A DNA stretch of 64,000 bases from Trichostrongylus colubriformis (taxonomy: Eukaryota; Nematoda; Chromadorea; Rhabditida; Trichostrongylidae), in contig OZ022260.1 in NCBI GenBank assembly GCA_963978905.1, positions 41,104,259 to 41,168,258 of the forward strand, read 5' to 3'. Each line of letters begins with the position of its first letter. The first letter of the stretch is position 1. Under the pieces are notes generated by a model, which was not told the origin of the DNA, did not search any database, and saw only the letters and a program-made list of their open reading frames with translations. A program made the position numbers and the translations under genes. Positions 33,655 through 45,200 of the stretch are shown piece after piece.

Positions 33655-35150
33655 ATACCCATTTAGTGGAAACTGAAGAAAGTAGAGGGGCTTTTTTCTG
33701 CAAATTTTCCTCGACGCCATGCTTGACAATGGCTATAGCTCGGAGTGAAGCACGGTCAGAATGCGATAAAAACCTCAAGAATGCGCTTCAAAAATCGAGT
33801 GTTGCTACAGGTTAACAGATTCGGCTGGCCTTCTCATTTACGGAGAGCACTGATTTCAGTTCATCCTCATTCTTTATCCTTTTATTGCCTCCCTCTCTTC
33901 GCTGCCTTCAAAAGAACGCCCTTGTTTCGGGGACAGAGCTGCCCTATTCTGTCAGTCTGTCGACAGTGAGCTGACCTTTACAAAAGCCCGAAAAACAGGC
34001 ACATTACAAAGCAATATTAAAATATCATTTAACAGTAGTTGTAGGAATACGTATCACCGAAAGGTGGTTACCTTCTCCCCGAGGAACGACGCTATGGGGG
34101 GGGGGGGGGGGGGGAGGGGACATACCATCATTCGGTGAAAGTTTTCATAATTTTTCGAGTTCAGGGCATCCTGGTCACACACTGCTTTGCCATGAATAGT
34201 TTTTCGGAGCACAATCGAATCTTTTATGGAATTCTGTGTTTGTTCGGTTTGTAATAAGAGCAACCATTTGCTACTTACGGTCATTCCTTTTAGCCACATT
34301 TTGCTTGCAGGATATGGATTCGGCTTCGTTCTGACGTTCGTCGCCGTTGCTCTTACGGGTATGGCTCAACCAGCTCTTCTTTACTTGGTACCATGCACAC
34401 TGATCCCTTTGTGTCTGACGGCATATGTGAGAGGACACCTCCGCTTATTGTGGTATGGCCTTGGAGACCTCGCTGTTACAACAGCTCGTCCGAATTAGAC
34501 ACGGTAGGTGACCATATACGAGCCTTGGGCGATATCAGAACTTGCGTTACCAGAGCTATCAGAATCACAACACAGGGCCAGTGAATGACGTCACAAATAT
34601 TTAATTGTTGAATACACTTTGACATGATTGAATGATGGCTTTGAATGATTCACCATTAATTAATTACGGTCACTTCTGTGTATAGTTCTTTTCTGCTTTA
34701 ATTTTTAAGAAAAAGCTTAAATTAAATCCACAAATGGGCAAGTATAATAGTTGAAAAACAATTGGAGTCTTTTCTATATCTTAATTTCGATATTTCCTCG
34801 TTTTCATCCCATTATCTTGTACATAGCGGTGGTGTTGTTTCTACCAGTATGTAACTTTCATGTAATTCAGGGTAATTTGACGTTTTGAACACTTTCAATG
34901 TAGAATACTCGAATAAACATTTTGTACTCCTTATGTGAAAACGTTTTTTGAAGCACACCATAGTTTCTTTCGCACTGAGCCAGCTTGATCGAGTGTGATG
35001 GCCGAGCTCAGCATCCAAAATGCATTGAATATGTTCCGTATTTTCCATCGTAGTGTTCTTACAAGAGTAAGCCAATAGGTCAGCCTGGCAACTCTTAATG
35101 AGGTACACATGCGCTTCAAGACGCTGTACTTCCTAAGGACTATTCTACGA
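33655..35150 (+). repeat. Segmental duplication, block B (matches 11560-13065)
   Basis: It is co-linear with block A, including the protease 3' exons (see the pseudogene entry) and 3' flank, and continues into 35150-35540, the counterpart of 17600-18009. A long G run sits at 34097-34116, where block A has a shorter G-rich run. Confidence 0.8.
34164..34590 (+). pseudogene. SPPL protease copy B, 3' exons only, broken
   Basis: This matches copy A exons at 12087-12167 and 12233-12425. The first exon frame ('LVTHCFAMNSFSEHNRIFYG') is open, but the acceptor AG has moved one base upstream (ttcag|ggc versus ttcaag|gc), so normal splicing would shift the frame into an early stop. The next exon (from 34311) reads 'GYGFGFVLTF' and keeps 'AQPALLYLVPC', but ends at an in-frame TAG at 34496-34498. 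No exon with the YD or GLGD motifs was found between 27 and 34 kb, so catalysis is impossible from this copy. Confidence 0.8.
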
Positions 35151-35411
35151 TCTCAGTCACAGCAGTGACAAGAAAGAGTTGTGGCACTTACGCTCCTTCC
35201 AGCAACTTTGATCACGGGTGTGTCGCAAGTGTTCCGGTGATCAGTGGCGTCAGGTCACCCGTGAGTGGGTTTGCTTCACGGAACGATTAGTTTACTTCTA
35301 ACAGCAAAATCTTGGCTACGTACCTGGTCTACTTATGTCGAACATAAAGGTCGAAAAAGGTGGAGATGCTTGTGAAGTTAAATATGTAATAAAGTTGAAT
35401 GTTTATTGGTT

Positions 35412-35434
35412 AAATGAATGAATGAATGAATGAA
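35412..35434. repeat. TGAA microsatellite
   Basis: About six units of 'aatg' lie in a segment where block A has only one or two. Confidence 0.9.
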
Positions 35435-35989
35435 TAGGCATTTTCCATTAACTACAATTTCTGAATAAAAGCAGATACCATCCATGATGAGGGTATTACA
35501 ATATGTGGCGCTCAGACCAGATCCTTCCAGTCTCTCTTCGACATTAATCTCGCTTTTCGTTGCCAATGACGGGATCCTAGTGGGTTTTGAAGCATGTCTC
35601 GCCATTTGCTTTCGATCTTCCTGCTTTCCTCTGTGAATCACCACTCCATTATATTTGTGGCAAGAGGGGGGTCGAACCCGGCCGGACAGATCACAGGGTG
35701 ATCGACCGCCAAAAAGACGCAGTTTTGGGCGGGAGATATCGGCATAAAAGGGAGCAAGGAAAACCTTCGAGGTCTTCTTTTGCTCACGGACCTAGTACGG
35801 AGCGCCCACGCTGTTTTTTCCCCACCCCACGAGTTCCCGCCGTCGTGCGTCCTAGTCGCCAGCTTATCTTCCCCACGTCACTATTCCTATATTGTGTTGT
35901 AAATTGTGCTTTTTTTTTGCACGTTCGTTGTTTGTTTGTGTCGCAACGGATAAATCTTATCGTATAAGTGTGTAGTGCCTGAAAGTAAC

Positions 35990-36500
35990 CGTCAGAAGCG
36001 ATCTCATTCTTGTGAAAGAACTTCGGCTTTAAAGTACATATTAGCGTTTTCAACCAAGTCTTCAAGTTTCATGACACCTCGAGACCACTCGTTCGTTTTC
36101 TTACTTTTCAGACACACTCCAACCATTTTCCGTTCCATTCTTCGCTGTGCCACTGCGAGTCCCTGCATGTACATCTTCGTTTGAATCCATAATTCCGACC
36201 CGTATATCATGGAAGGTAAAATGCTACGGTTGAAGAGCTTCCTTTTGAACCGCATTTCCACTCTGGACGTAAGGAAGTTTTTATATCGGTGGAAGATGAT
36301 CCATTCACTACGGATTCTGCGAGCTATCTCCTTGAAGAACGTGTGGTCAATGGGGACTTCTTGTCCCAGGTATACGAATGATTCTACGTTATTCACAAGT
36401 TCGCTACCCAGTGTGAACAGACTCTAGCAAGCATGTGAACAAAGGTCATGGGATCGCGAATTTAGCCGATTGAGGTGGCGCATCACGTTGGCTTGGCAAA
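35990..36500 (-). mobile_element. RTE-type LINE fragment, C-terminal end of reverse transcriptase ORF
   Basis: The minus-strand frame 36396-36004, extended upstream in frame fragments to about 36500, has the end region typical of RTE elements. It carries 'VESFVYLGQEV', then an 'EIARRIRSEW' stretch, 'RSILPSMIYGSELW' and 'QRRMERKMVGV'. The catalytic palm motifs lie upstream in intact elements and are not present here. It is a 5'-truncated LINE relic. Confidence 0.8.
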
Positions 36501-37380
36501 AGCTCATCCTGCTCGTGCAGCAAGCTGCTACAGAGTTTAGATATGCTGTGAGTTGTGTCCTTGAATTACTGAATAAAAATATCCCATCTGAATTTGCTGA
36601 AGTTTGTGTCAAATGTGTTCTTGAATGTGGAAGAAAATAGTGGCTGTTTGGGTAGCTGCTGTGAAATCAGTCTTATCGCGAGGGACAAGCGTACAGAGGA
36701 AACTTCAGGGCGAGGATCGTGTTTTGGGTTGGGAAAGAGGGAGTCGTTTCTTTTAAAGTGATTTTCGGGCGGCGAACTAATGGGTGGTTTTTGAAAGACC
36801 TCGGCAGCAGTACTATGATTACCAATTTGCTGCCTTTTTTGCCTTTTTTTCAATAAGGCCATTTTATCGCAGTGGTTATATGGCTGACACTGGTTTGGGG
36901 ATCGTACTACTCAAAAGTTATACAGAACGCAAAGTCCGATCCTGGTTATCAGTTCGTGGTTTCGCGAAGGAAGACCTGATACTCTGTAATTCATGGTTTT
37001 CGGTTCGATTTCACTTATGGATCTGATCACAGTGAACATAAGATCGAAAGTGGACATTGGACTGAAATCGATTACCTAAACAAATAGCGGAGAATCACGG
37101 AGTGGACCTATACTTTTGGACACCATATTTCGGCTTCGCATGCTCCAAAGGAGGCGATATGCTCAAAACCTATGGGGAGCTGTTCGGAAAAATTCCACAT
37201 CTTCATGTCACTTGATGTGGTCACCGAGAAAAATGGCCTTTAGTACGACCCCCTCAATGGGGACCCAAATACGACCTCATTTCTAGGTCTACGTAACCCC
37301 GACAGTATCGTAAATAATGCCGATTGCATAGTACTACAAAGTATTTTTCACTGTAAATTTTGTCTTGGTCACTCAAATTC
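36501..37380. other. No recognisable gene
   Basis: A minus-strand open frame (36566-36862, 98 codons, rich in proline, lysine and serine) has no recognisable domain and may be LINE-associated debris. Confidence 0.35.
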
Positions 37381-37446
37381 ATTTATATTTTGTTACATCA
37401 TCAGGCCATGTGACGGCACGCCGCTCCGCGCTTATCATCTAGCTGG

Positions 37447-37690
37447 GACAAGTGTGTACCCTTATGCCACGATTTCGCCGCGACATGTCGCAAGCGAAGC
37501 AAGGCGGACGAGCCGAAGGCGCCATCTTGTTGGGTCCTGAAGCGACTACAAGTCAAGCGCGTGTCGCGCCCCTAGCATTACCGTGCAATCGTTCTAACCC
37601 CACTATCGCGACGCGCATAGCTCGCACACACTGCGTCGTACGCCGCACGTCGTCGTGCGAAATCCTGACATAAGGGTACACACCCACCTG
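37447..37690. mobile_element. MITE with GTGTACCCTTATG ends, copy 1
   Basis: The left end 'gtgtgtacccttatg' and right end 'cataagggtacacac' are inverted complements. Inner arms share 'gttgggtcctgaagcga' and 'gcgcatagctcgcac'. Confidence 0.8.
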
Positions 37691-37740
37691 GACCATTGGT
37701 GATCTCTGCAATAACGACCCCTCCCCTATGCCGCCCGTCC

Positions 37741-37979
37741 TGGGTGTGTACCCTTACATCATGCCGCACGACGACGAGCGGCGTGCGACACAGTGTGTGC
37801 GAGCTATGCGCTTCGCGGTAGTTGGGTCACAGAACGATTACAACGCAATGCTAGGGGTGCGATACGCAGTTGACTTCTATTCGCTTCGTGACCCAACAAC
37901 ATTGCGCCTTTAGCTCGTCTGCATTGCTTCGCTTGCGACATGCCGCGGTGCGATCCTGACGCGAGGGTACACACCCGCC
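37741..37979. mobile_element. MITE with GTGTACCCTTATG ends, copy 2
   Basis: This is inverted relative to copy 1 and only 50 bp away. It starts 'ggtgtgtacccttacatcat' and ends 'gcgagggtacacacc', with 'gcgagctatgcgc' and 'cttcgtgacccaac' inside. Confidence 0.8.
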
Positions 37980-38012
37980 CGTCCTCTGTCGAGGAATCCT
38001 CGACTTTTGTCA

Positions 38013-38400
38013 GGGTACACCGGAAGTAGAGGATTCCTCGACGGCGAGGGGTCGTATTTGACCGGACAGGGGTGAGGAGTTGCACTGCAGATGTCTGTGA
38101 TAAGCACTACATTCTAAACTTTCAATAAGCAGAAAAGAATTCGTCGCAAATTTTGTGAAGAAATGTCAAACAAATAGTTTTTTGCTTCAGGTAATAATAC
38201 ACAGCAATAAAACACGTTGCAACTAACAATAAGTATACAGTCCAGCAACGGTTAGAGGTGTTGTAAAAGTCGAAAAGGGAGGGGGGTCCTACTTGGTCCC
38301 CGTAGAGGGGGGTCGTACTGAAGGAAGCAGCTATTTCCCTCGACACCCGCTCCCAGTGTACCTTGTGCGGCACCTCCTCCCCCCCCTACATCCTTCTAAC
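38013..38400. repeat. Dispersed repeat shared with 51650-51970
   Basis: 'gggtacaccgg.agt.gagga' then 'ttcctcgac', 'ggggtcgtat', 'gtgaagaaatgt' and 'cacgttgcaacta' recur in the same order at 51652-51960, which lies in the last intron of protease copy C. Short 'tcgaggaatcctcga' palindromes mark the left end (37986 and 38030). Confidence 0.8.
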
Positions 38401-40040
38401 GGTGACTTTCTGGTTGGCGTTTTCACGACAAATACCGCTGCTAGATAATTGCGATACTGATCGATAGCATGTTTTCGATTCATTCTTACTCGGTCATGAA
38501 CCGCTGCAGTTTTAGGGCTGACCCAGCGGCGGACTAGCGGCTGACTGACGACTCCCGCCATTTCGCCGCGGAGGCGGCGCCGCGACGATCGATGTGCGGC
38601 GGACTTCAGCTGAGGTGTGCTGCTCCGTCCTGAAGTCCTATGCCTTTCATTGGAATTGCTTTCAATGTGTATACTTGTGTTTGTTCCCTGCTAAATCATT
38701 CAGATAGCCTGTGCTAAAGTGAAAGTGTTTTTGCTAATCACGTATATTTTTTATTTGAAATTGAAACATAATCAATTTAGTTGTTTCTACACTTAGACGC
38801 TAAATTCAAAGAAGCTTTTCATTTTACACCTTTTGGTTCTAATGTTATTGGGGGAGAGCGTTCATTTTGTGCTCCCGTCCCTTATCATTACCATCCTGCG
38901 ATCATCACTTTGTACACTGAGGTGTATATTTGTCCCTAAACCTTATTTAACGGAAGGTTGGGGTCTTCTTCAACCAAGACTCAGGCAAAACATTGGCACT
39001 TGGCAGGAACATTGCCGAATGTGAAGTGTGGTGAATTGCCCCCACCCATCCCTCCTCCCTCCACTACATTTGCCCCCATTTCCTTTCAAATAAAAATCCA
39101 TGTTAACCGTGAGTATGGCAACACTGAACCGAGGTGCTCGCGGAATAATTTCGGCTCTCCCGCCCCCACCTTCAACTACATTGCACTGAATCATAGATGT
39201 ATATGTATAATAGTTATGGTACGTTATAAACACGTCATTCGTATGAAATCATGTTGCCGTTCATCATTGAACAAGCCCCCTCCCTCAACTCCCCCACTCG
39301 ACTGAAATTTCTGTTATTCTGAATAATGAGTCATTCAAATTTCATTTCCCTATCAAACGTAGACCCTGTCTGGACATGGTACATGGGTGCAGAAATGGTT
39401 CACCCACCCCAGAACTTCTTCTCAACCTCAGCTTATCGTTAGTAAAGGTCGGACTTCATATTCTTCCCCATCTTCATCGGTTTTTTACTGTTTTGAAACG
39501 TAAATTAGAACTAATAAGCGCCCAGACGGTCTCGTCCCCCTCTGTTAGACCAAGATCTTATGGTATGCTCGCTATGTAAACGCGAACTTTTTTCAATGTT
39601 CAACAAACATTTTTGATGTTAGGCAGTGGAGCCCAAAAAAAATAGCTGTATATGGATCATGTTCGGAAAAATTATCGGCTAAAACAAGTTCTGCTTGTTT
39701 AGTTATACATATTTCACTGGTCAATAACAATGAAAGATTGACATTGTCATTCTTCAGTGATGCATTTGGGCTCCGTTTGTACAATTTCTTAATTACCGTG
39801 GGAATGTAACCGCTCTTATTTTTTGGCACAAACAGAGACTTTGACAGTTCTTTTTTTGAGGATTTTCTTTTCCGGTGAGGTCCCTAAAACTTCGAGAAGT
39901 ATATTTATGAGATCAATTTTGGAAGAAGTTGGTTGGGAATTGATTGGGAATTTGGGAAGGCACTAGAATTCAGTTGGTTCAGTTGGGCCTGGGTTGTGCT
40001 TCCTCCTGACGTCACTTCAAGGTTTATTGGTTGTTCCTTT
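38401..40040. other. No recognisable gene
   Basis: Short frames on both strands and C-rich patches (39030-39070, 39280-39300). No motif recognised. Confidence 0.4.
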
Positions 40041-40062
40041 AACTTTACTCGCATAAGTACAT

Positions 40063-40237
40063 GGGGTTAGATGTAATCCTTTTGTACTATGAGAGTATAG
40101 AAAGGGCATGTGATCCACTATGTCAGGCAGACTTTCGACCTTATTTTGGCCAATGCTTCTACGATGTCCAGGTCCAGCAATATTACCGGTACTTCAAGGA
40201 GCGCTACTTTTCGAAACCGCTGAAACAAACGTCATGA
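40063..40237 (+). CDS. Possible small C-terminal coding exon
   Basis: A short open frame runs from an ATG at about 40063 to TGA at 40235-40237. It reads through 'CDPLCQADFRPYFGQCFYDV' to 'KERYFSKPLKQTS'. Three cysteines and dense aromatic residues are unusual for random frames here, and a 'tatag' possible acceptor lies at about 40097. No family is recognised and no partner exon was found, so it could be chance. Confidence 0.2.
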
Positions 40238-40954
40238 CGCTATAGCCTGTTTGGAGAAGTGACAGTGCGGTGAATATCAAATCACTCTTCCGCAGCTTGT
40301 ACTTTGGTTATGCTGCATTGAAAATCATTCATTCGTGGTGAACGTCATACGAATATGTTTGCCTGTCTAGAATACGAGATAGTTCCTTTCCAAATGTCTG
40401 CTTTCCTCTAAACTCAGTAGTCAATGTGGCAGCGAATATGTGACATCCTTGATTCATTTTGTGGTAATTGGGGCAGTAATGTTCTAAATAGCCTACTTCA
40501 GACAACTGCCGCACCCTTTGACATGACCTCATTTGCTTTCAGTGGTAGTTAATTTTTTTTGGAAGAACTATTTTAAGTGGAGTTTTGGTTATGGTTTAGG
40601 CTTGGGCAGATATGGAATGGCACTTAGTGGAAGCGAGAGAGCTAGCATGTCGAACTCACTTCTCGAATCTTTTCCAGTTTCCTCTTCAAACGCGTTTTTT
40701 GTAAGGGATTGCCAGAATGTAGATGATGTAATGTTACGGATGGTAATCGTTTGATAGAGTTATTCAAGCATCATTGCTCAACTACCTAGCCCTTTTATTG
40801 TAGACCATATATGCGCTGTATTCTGTGCCCCCTAAGTTGAAGAAAATACTCTGATGAGGAACGCCGGATCACCTGTTCTCGCTTCCGCGTTGTGTTTAGT
40901 TCTCCTTTAACCAGAGCAAAAGTTCATTGATGGAAACTTCAACTTGTTAGCGGT
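40238..40954. other. No recognisable gene
   Basis: An open frame at 40533-40754 reads 'FGYGLGLGRYG', superficially like the protease text 'GYGLGLILTF', but the rest does not match. Confidence 0.4.
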
Positions 40955-41290
40955 ATCTCCATTATAGTAACCTCACTGCAGTTCATTATTGCCTATGTAG
41001 TTCCGTAGACCAGCTGTTCGGATTTTGTTGGCGGGCTTTGTGCCATCATTGTTCTTCATTAAAAGTGAGTTCTGTTTTTATTCCCGCACTGTTATAAATT
41101 CTAACTGACTTGTTCGCATTATCTCCATCGAACTAACGCCACTGCAATTCATTATTGCCTATGTAGCTCCATTGACCAACTGTTCGGGCTTTATAGGCGA
41201 GCTTTCTACCACTATTGTTCTTCATTAGAAGTGCGTTCTGTTCTTTCATAGTCGCACTATCATAAATTTCAACCGCTGATGTTATCTTGG
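40955..41290. repeat. Two tandem units of 165 bp
   Basis: 'ttcattattgcctatgtag' recurs at 40982 and 41147, with neighbours 'atctccat', 'gaccagctgttcgg' and 'ttgttcttcatta.aagtg'. A third, diverged unit lies at 27893-28020. The units sit about 1 kb upstream of protease copy C. Confidence 0.85.
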
Positions 41291-42129
41291 GTAGTATGTT
41301 TTTGTTTCCGGACCGATATCTCCATCATTTGTGCCACTCTCCATCATCCACCACTCGTCATTCTCTTGAACACTCAGTATGTTACTAGACATTCCGTACT
41401 GGTGAATGCGAAACTTCACGACCTCTCTTCTATTAAGGCCTCGTCTTATCAGTGATGTTCTTAGTGGTCTTTATATGTTTTTACAAGCATCGTCTTATCG
41501 GAGGGGTAGATTCTGGGGTTCGCTCAATATTCTCTGGAGCCATTTATACCAAATGTCGAAAATATTGGAGAATTCAAAATGACTGATAAATATTCATGAC
41601 TAGTACCAAAGTGTCAGAAAGTCCGCAAGGGTGCAAGTCGTTGCCTTTTCTCTTAGCCGAAGATCTTACAGAAGTCCCGTGAAGATATACTCGTTGTACT
41701 GAACTCTCTCACTCGGAGGTGGCTCATACCTTATCATATTAAATCCTTAAAAAGTGACAATGAAAGAGAATAGAGTCTATAGGCTTCTTGTCCTTCTGTA
41801 AAGCGCTGCTTCGGTATTTTTCGAAACACCGACCTGGAAAAATTTCACCATCATTCCGTCGTCTTACACCCACGTCTCCATCTATTTACAATAGATCTGT
41901 CACTGAATGCAAATAGTACTGTGTAGAAACATGAAGAATACACAGTTGTGAAATAGGCTGATTGCTTCACAGAGCTCTATACATCTGCTTTCAACGAAAT
42001 TTTCGTCCTTTATTTACTGATGGGATCTAGCGATACCTCACTTTTGAATGCGTGCTCTCAAACTGGACATATTTAGATCGTGTTCAAACCATTGTTGGAA
42101 GTAAAAATAAAAACGAGTTTATTTCTCCG
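41291..42129. other. Upstream region of protease copy C
   Basis: No gene or repeat is recognised. This is the likely promoter region of the protease; no TATA-like or known motif is asserted. Confidence 0.4.
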
Positions 42130-42135
42130 TTTCAG
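42130..42135 (+). promoter_or_regulatory. Candidate spliced-leader acceptor for protease copy C
   Basis: A TTTCAG after a pyrimidine tract lies 98 bases before the ATG at 42234, with no coding exon upstream. A two-codon upstream ATG (atgcatag) lies in between. Confidence 0.45.
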
Positions 42136-42233
42136 ATCCAGAGATTCATTCTATGCATAGTTTTTTTGGTCTAGAAGGTTGACCCATCAACTCAATCCAG
42201 GTGTTTTTGAACACTGTGCGATCACTTCTCCCT

Positions 42234-45200
42234 ATGAGCGGGATGCTTTTCTGTGTGACACTGTTCGTACTAACACTGCTACTAGGCTCATGTGAGGTAG
42301 GGCTTGCAGTTTCCAAGAATATTAGAGTTATGTTTTCAAGAATATCGGCCAAGCTCACCTCTAATCAGTCTTCATTCAGGCTCGAAGAGCGACTAATGGA
42401 TACGCTACAAGCTTCGTGTATTTGACAGCAAGAAATAAAGAAACTGGTGGTGAGGTTCGAGTGTGTGCGAATTACCTGCAATACAAGATCAAACGCATTG
42501 CTGCTGACGTGGAGAGTGCGGTGAGTTTTCTTTCTTCCTATTTTTTTCAAACTTTACAGTCTCATGCGTGTGCCATCCCTACGTATTCCGTCATATTCCG
42601 CGTGATAGAACGTGATAGAACAAAGCATTTTCTTTCTTCGTTGTTCTGGATATAAAAGGTCACAAGCCTGTATTCATACCGAACGGACAAACACTGGAAT
42701 AGATGAGATGGATAGGTCATTTTGGAGACAGTGTTTCCGTTCTTCTAACTAGATTTTGCTCTAAATGTATATCTGTCTCTTGAGTCGCTGTTTTCTTAGC
42801 GTATAGCAATGAATTTTCCGTTTCTCTTTGTGTTCGGTCGACTTTTGCGGCGATGAATCGGCACATCATGGCAAACATGCAAGCAAAGAGATATCAAAAA
42901 AGTGGCAGCTGTGCAAATTCTGCCCATCGATCAAAAGCTGGGTGAAGAGTCATTGCAAAATTACTAGGTCATAAGGAAAGTTTTGGCCGGTTTTCGCAGC
43001 TTCATCTTCGGGAGGTCATAACTCAGCCTAAACTGCATCTTTTCTCAAAACACCATTCGGTACGCTACGGTTTTGGCAACGTTAGGCATATCTGCATACC
43101 TCATTTTGATGAGGAGCTGACGATTTATATTGCGCAAAATCAAAAAAGTCGACTCCAAATCACCTCTCCCTGAACACATTGCTATTGAAGGAGTTGTCCA
43201 GATGTAGGAGCTGTCCAGATGTTTGGGAAAGTGGGGTTTAGTTAGCGCTAGATCTAATGAACATGGTGGACGGGTAATGGCTCCACTCCATCCTGCGACT
43301 GCTTCAATTGCTGAAATACGATCTGTGGGAAATGCGCTCGGCATGGCTGTTCCAAGAAGCAATTATTTTGGGTTTTTTTTTTTTCAAATCGAGGCTACTT
43401 GAGATGGTCAATCGTATTTGTGTGGGAAAGGCAAGTACTTCTAGGTATCCCTTGCAGGTATAGGCGCTCATCGCTTTCTGCCGTTTTAGTTGGGGCGATC
43501 TGATCAATTGAAAATTCGAGCAACTCATTTTTGCACATCTGAAGCCATAGACAAAATGTTCTGTCCAATCCTTTTCCCCTTCCCTTGCATACCCACATTT
43601 ATGGCTGCCTTTCCTGTCACTCAACCAAACAAGAACTTGTGAAGTGAGTCGTCCAAAAAGTGTCATTTTTGCGTGCTTTAAAATTTTCCTAATAAAACGC
43701 AAACCGTGTGGCATTTTAAGGGAAACGTATACTCATGAAAATATATTAGTAGAGTGCCAGAAAGTGCTTCACTACCATCTGCTGCTTTCTGCGAGGGGTG
43801 GGGCGCTTGAAATATATATTTTAGCAGAGCATTCAAGCTGTCGTGGCTGCCTAGGACAAAATCTTGAGCAACTGTCGAGAACAAATTAGAGCATGCCAAG
43901 CAAGATGTTCGGTCTAGTTTCAAACTCTAGACGACCCGCTGATTTCTACTCTCGGCTATGTTTTTGTTTTTTATTAGGTGCCGCCTACATACTTTTGTAT
44001 GAGAAAGGCTCTTCAAAAATATTTACAAAACATCGAAAATCGTCCACAAAACGCTGTAGCAAAAAAAGGTGTTTTCGTGGAACAAAAATTTGATGTGTTC
44101 ACATATTTTTGATATGACTCTACCTTATGCCAGTCCGCTCTTATCAGTCCCGTATGGTAATTCACTTGCGTGAGATACATTATGAGCTAAGACTGGTGAG
44201 TAATAGTGTAAAATATAACAATGTTTATTTATCCAGTTTTGAGTTCCATATAGCGGCATAGTCTGGGTGTGTTCTCTGAATCTGTTAATAGCTTCTGCCC
44301 ATCTGTTGAGCAATCAATCGCATATCTGTCTTTCAGACAGATTTGAGATAAGATTGTGCTCCTTCTCATTAAGTTCGGTGTTGTCTTCATATTACCTGCC
44401 ACTTCTGTGTCGGTCATTAGTCGACGGCCGTTGCTACTTGGGTGCGTACCCTTATGTCAGGATCTCCCATGACGACGAGCGGCGTGCAACACAGTGACTG
44501 CGAGCTATGCGCGTCACGGTAGTTGGGATAGAGCACGCGGTAATGCTAGGGGCGTGATACGCAGTTGTCTTGTAATCGCTTCGGGACCCAACAAGATGGC
44601 GCTTTTAGCTCGTCCCCATTGCTTCGCTTGCGACATGCCGCGGTGCGAAATCCTGACACAAGGGTACACATCCTTGCTACCCAAGCCCGCGCTTATGAAC
44701 AAAAAGGGAAGGAAATTATGAGACACCAGTTGGCTGGCGCATACAACTGCGCGCGATTCATGGCGATGTTGTGCAAAATGGGTTTGTTCGGCGCGACCAC
44801 AGTTGTGTATGGAATTGAGTGGAAATTTCTTTCCTCTGTTTTCAGCTGAGCTACAGAATTGAAAAAAAAACAGAGGAGATGGCGTGATAAAAAAGCATTT
44901 CGATGTTGTTATACTTCAGTCGCTTTTCGTCGGAACCCATTTCGCACGTCATCGACATGAATCGCGCGCAGTAGTGTGCGCCAGTCAACTGGTTTAGGTC
45001 ATCATTGGGATTTTGGACAGTAGACATCGATAGTTTTGTATTCGATTGCATCGACTGGTGGCAATTTGTTCACTTGTTGAGCATCTAATTTCTACGCACT
45101 GATGGTAGATCCATATCCCGATTACCGATGTTTACTGTTTTCGTGAACATGCTTCACTGTTTGGAATTTCACATAGTCTAGCGGTCGATACACAGTGTTG

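Noticed and set aside
36566..36862. 98-codon minus-strand open frame rich in proline and lysine
   Set aside because: No domain, no splice partner, and it adjoins LINE debris.
40533..40754. Open frame with 'FGYGLGLGRYG', resembling the protease's GYGLGL segment
   Set aside because: The similarity is limited to a few glycines and leucines; no flanking exon, splice phase or PAL motif follows.
43304..43714. 136-codon minus-strand frame
   Set aside because: Its last part lies over the mariner fragment in a non-transposase frame, and the rest shows no domain.
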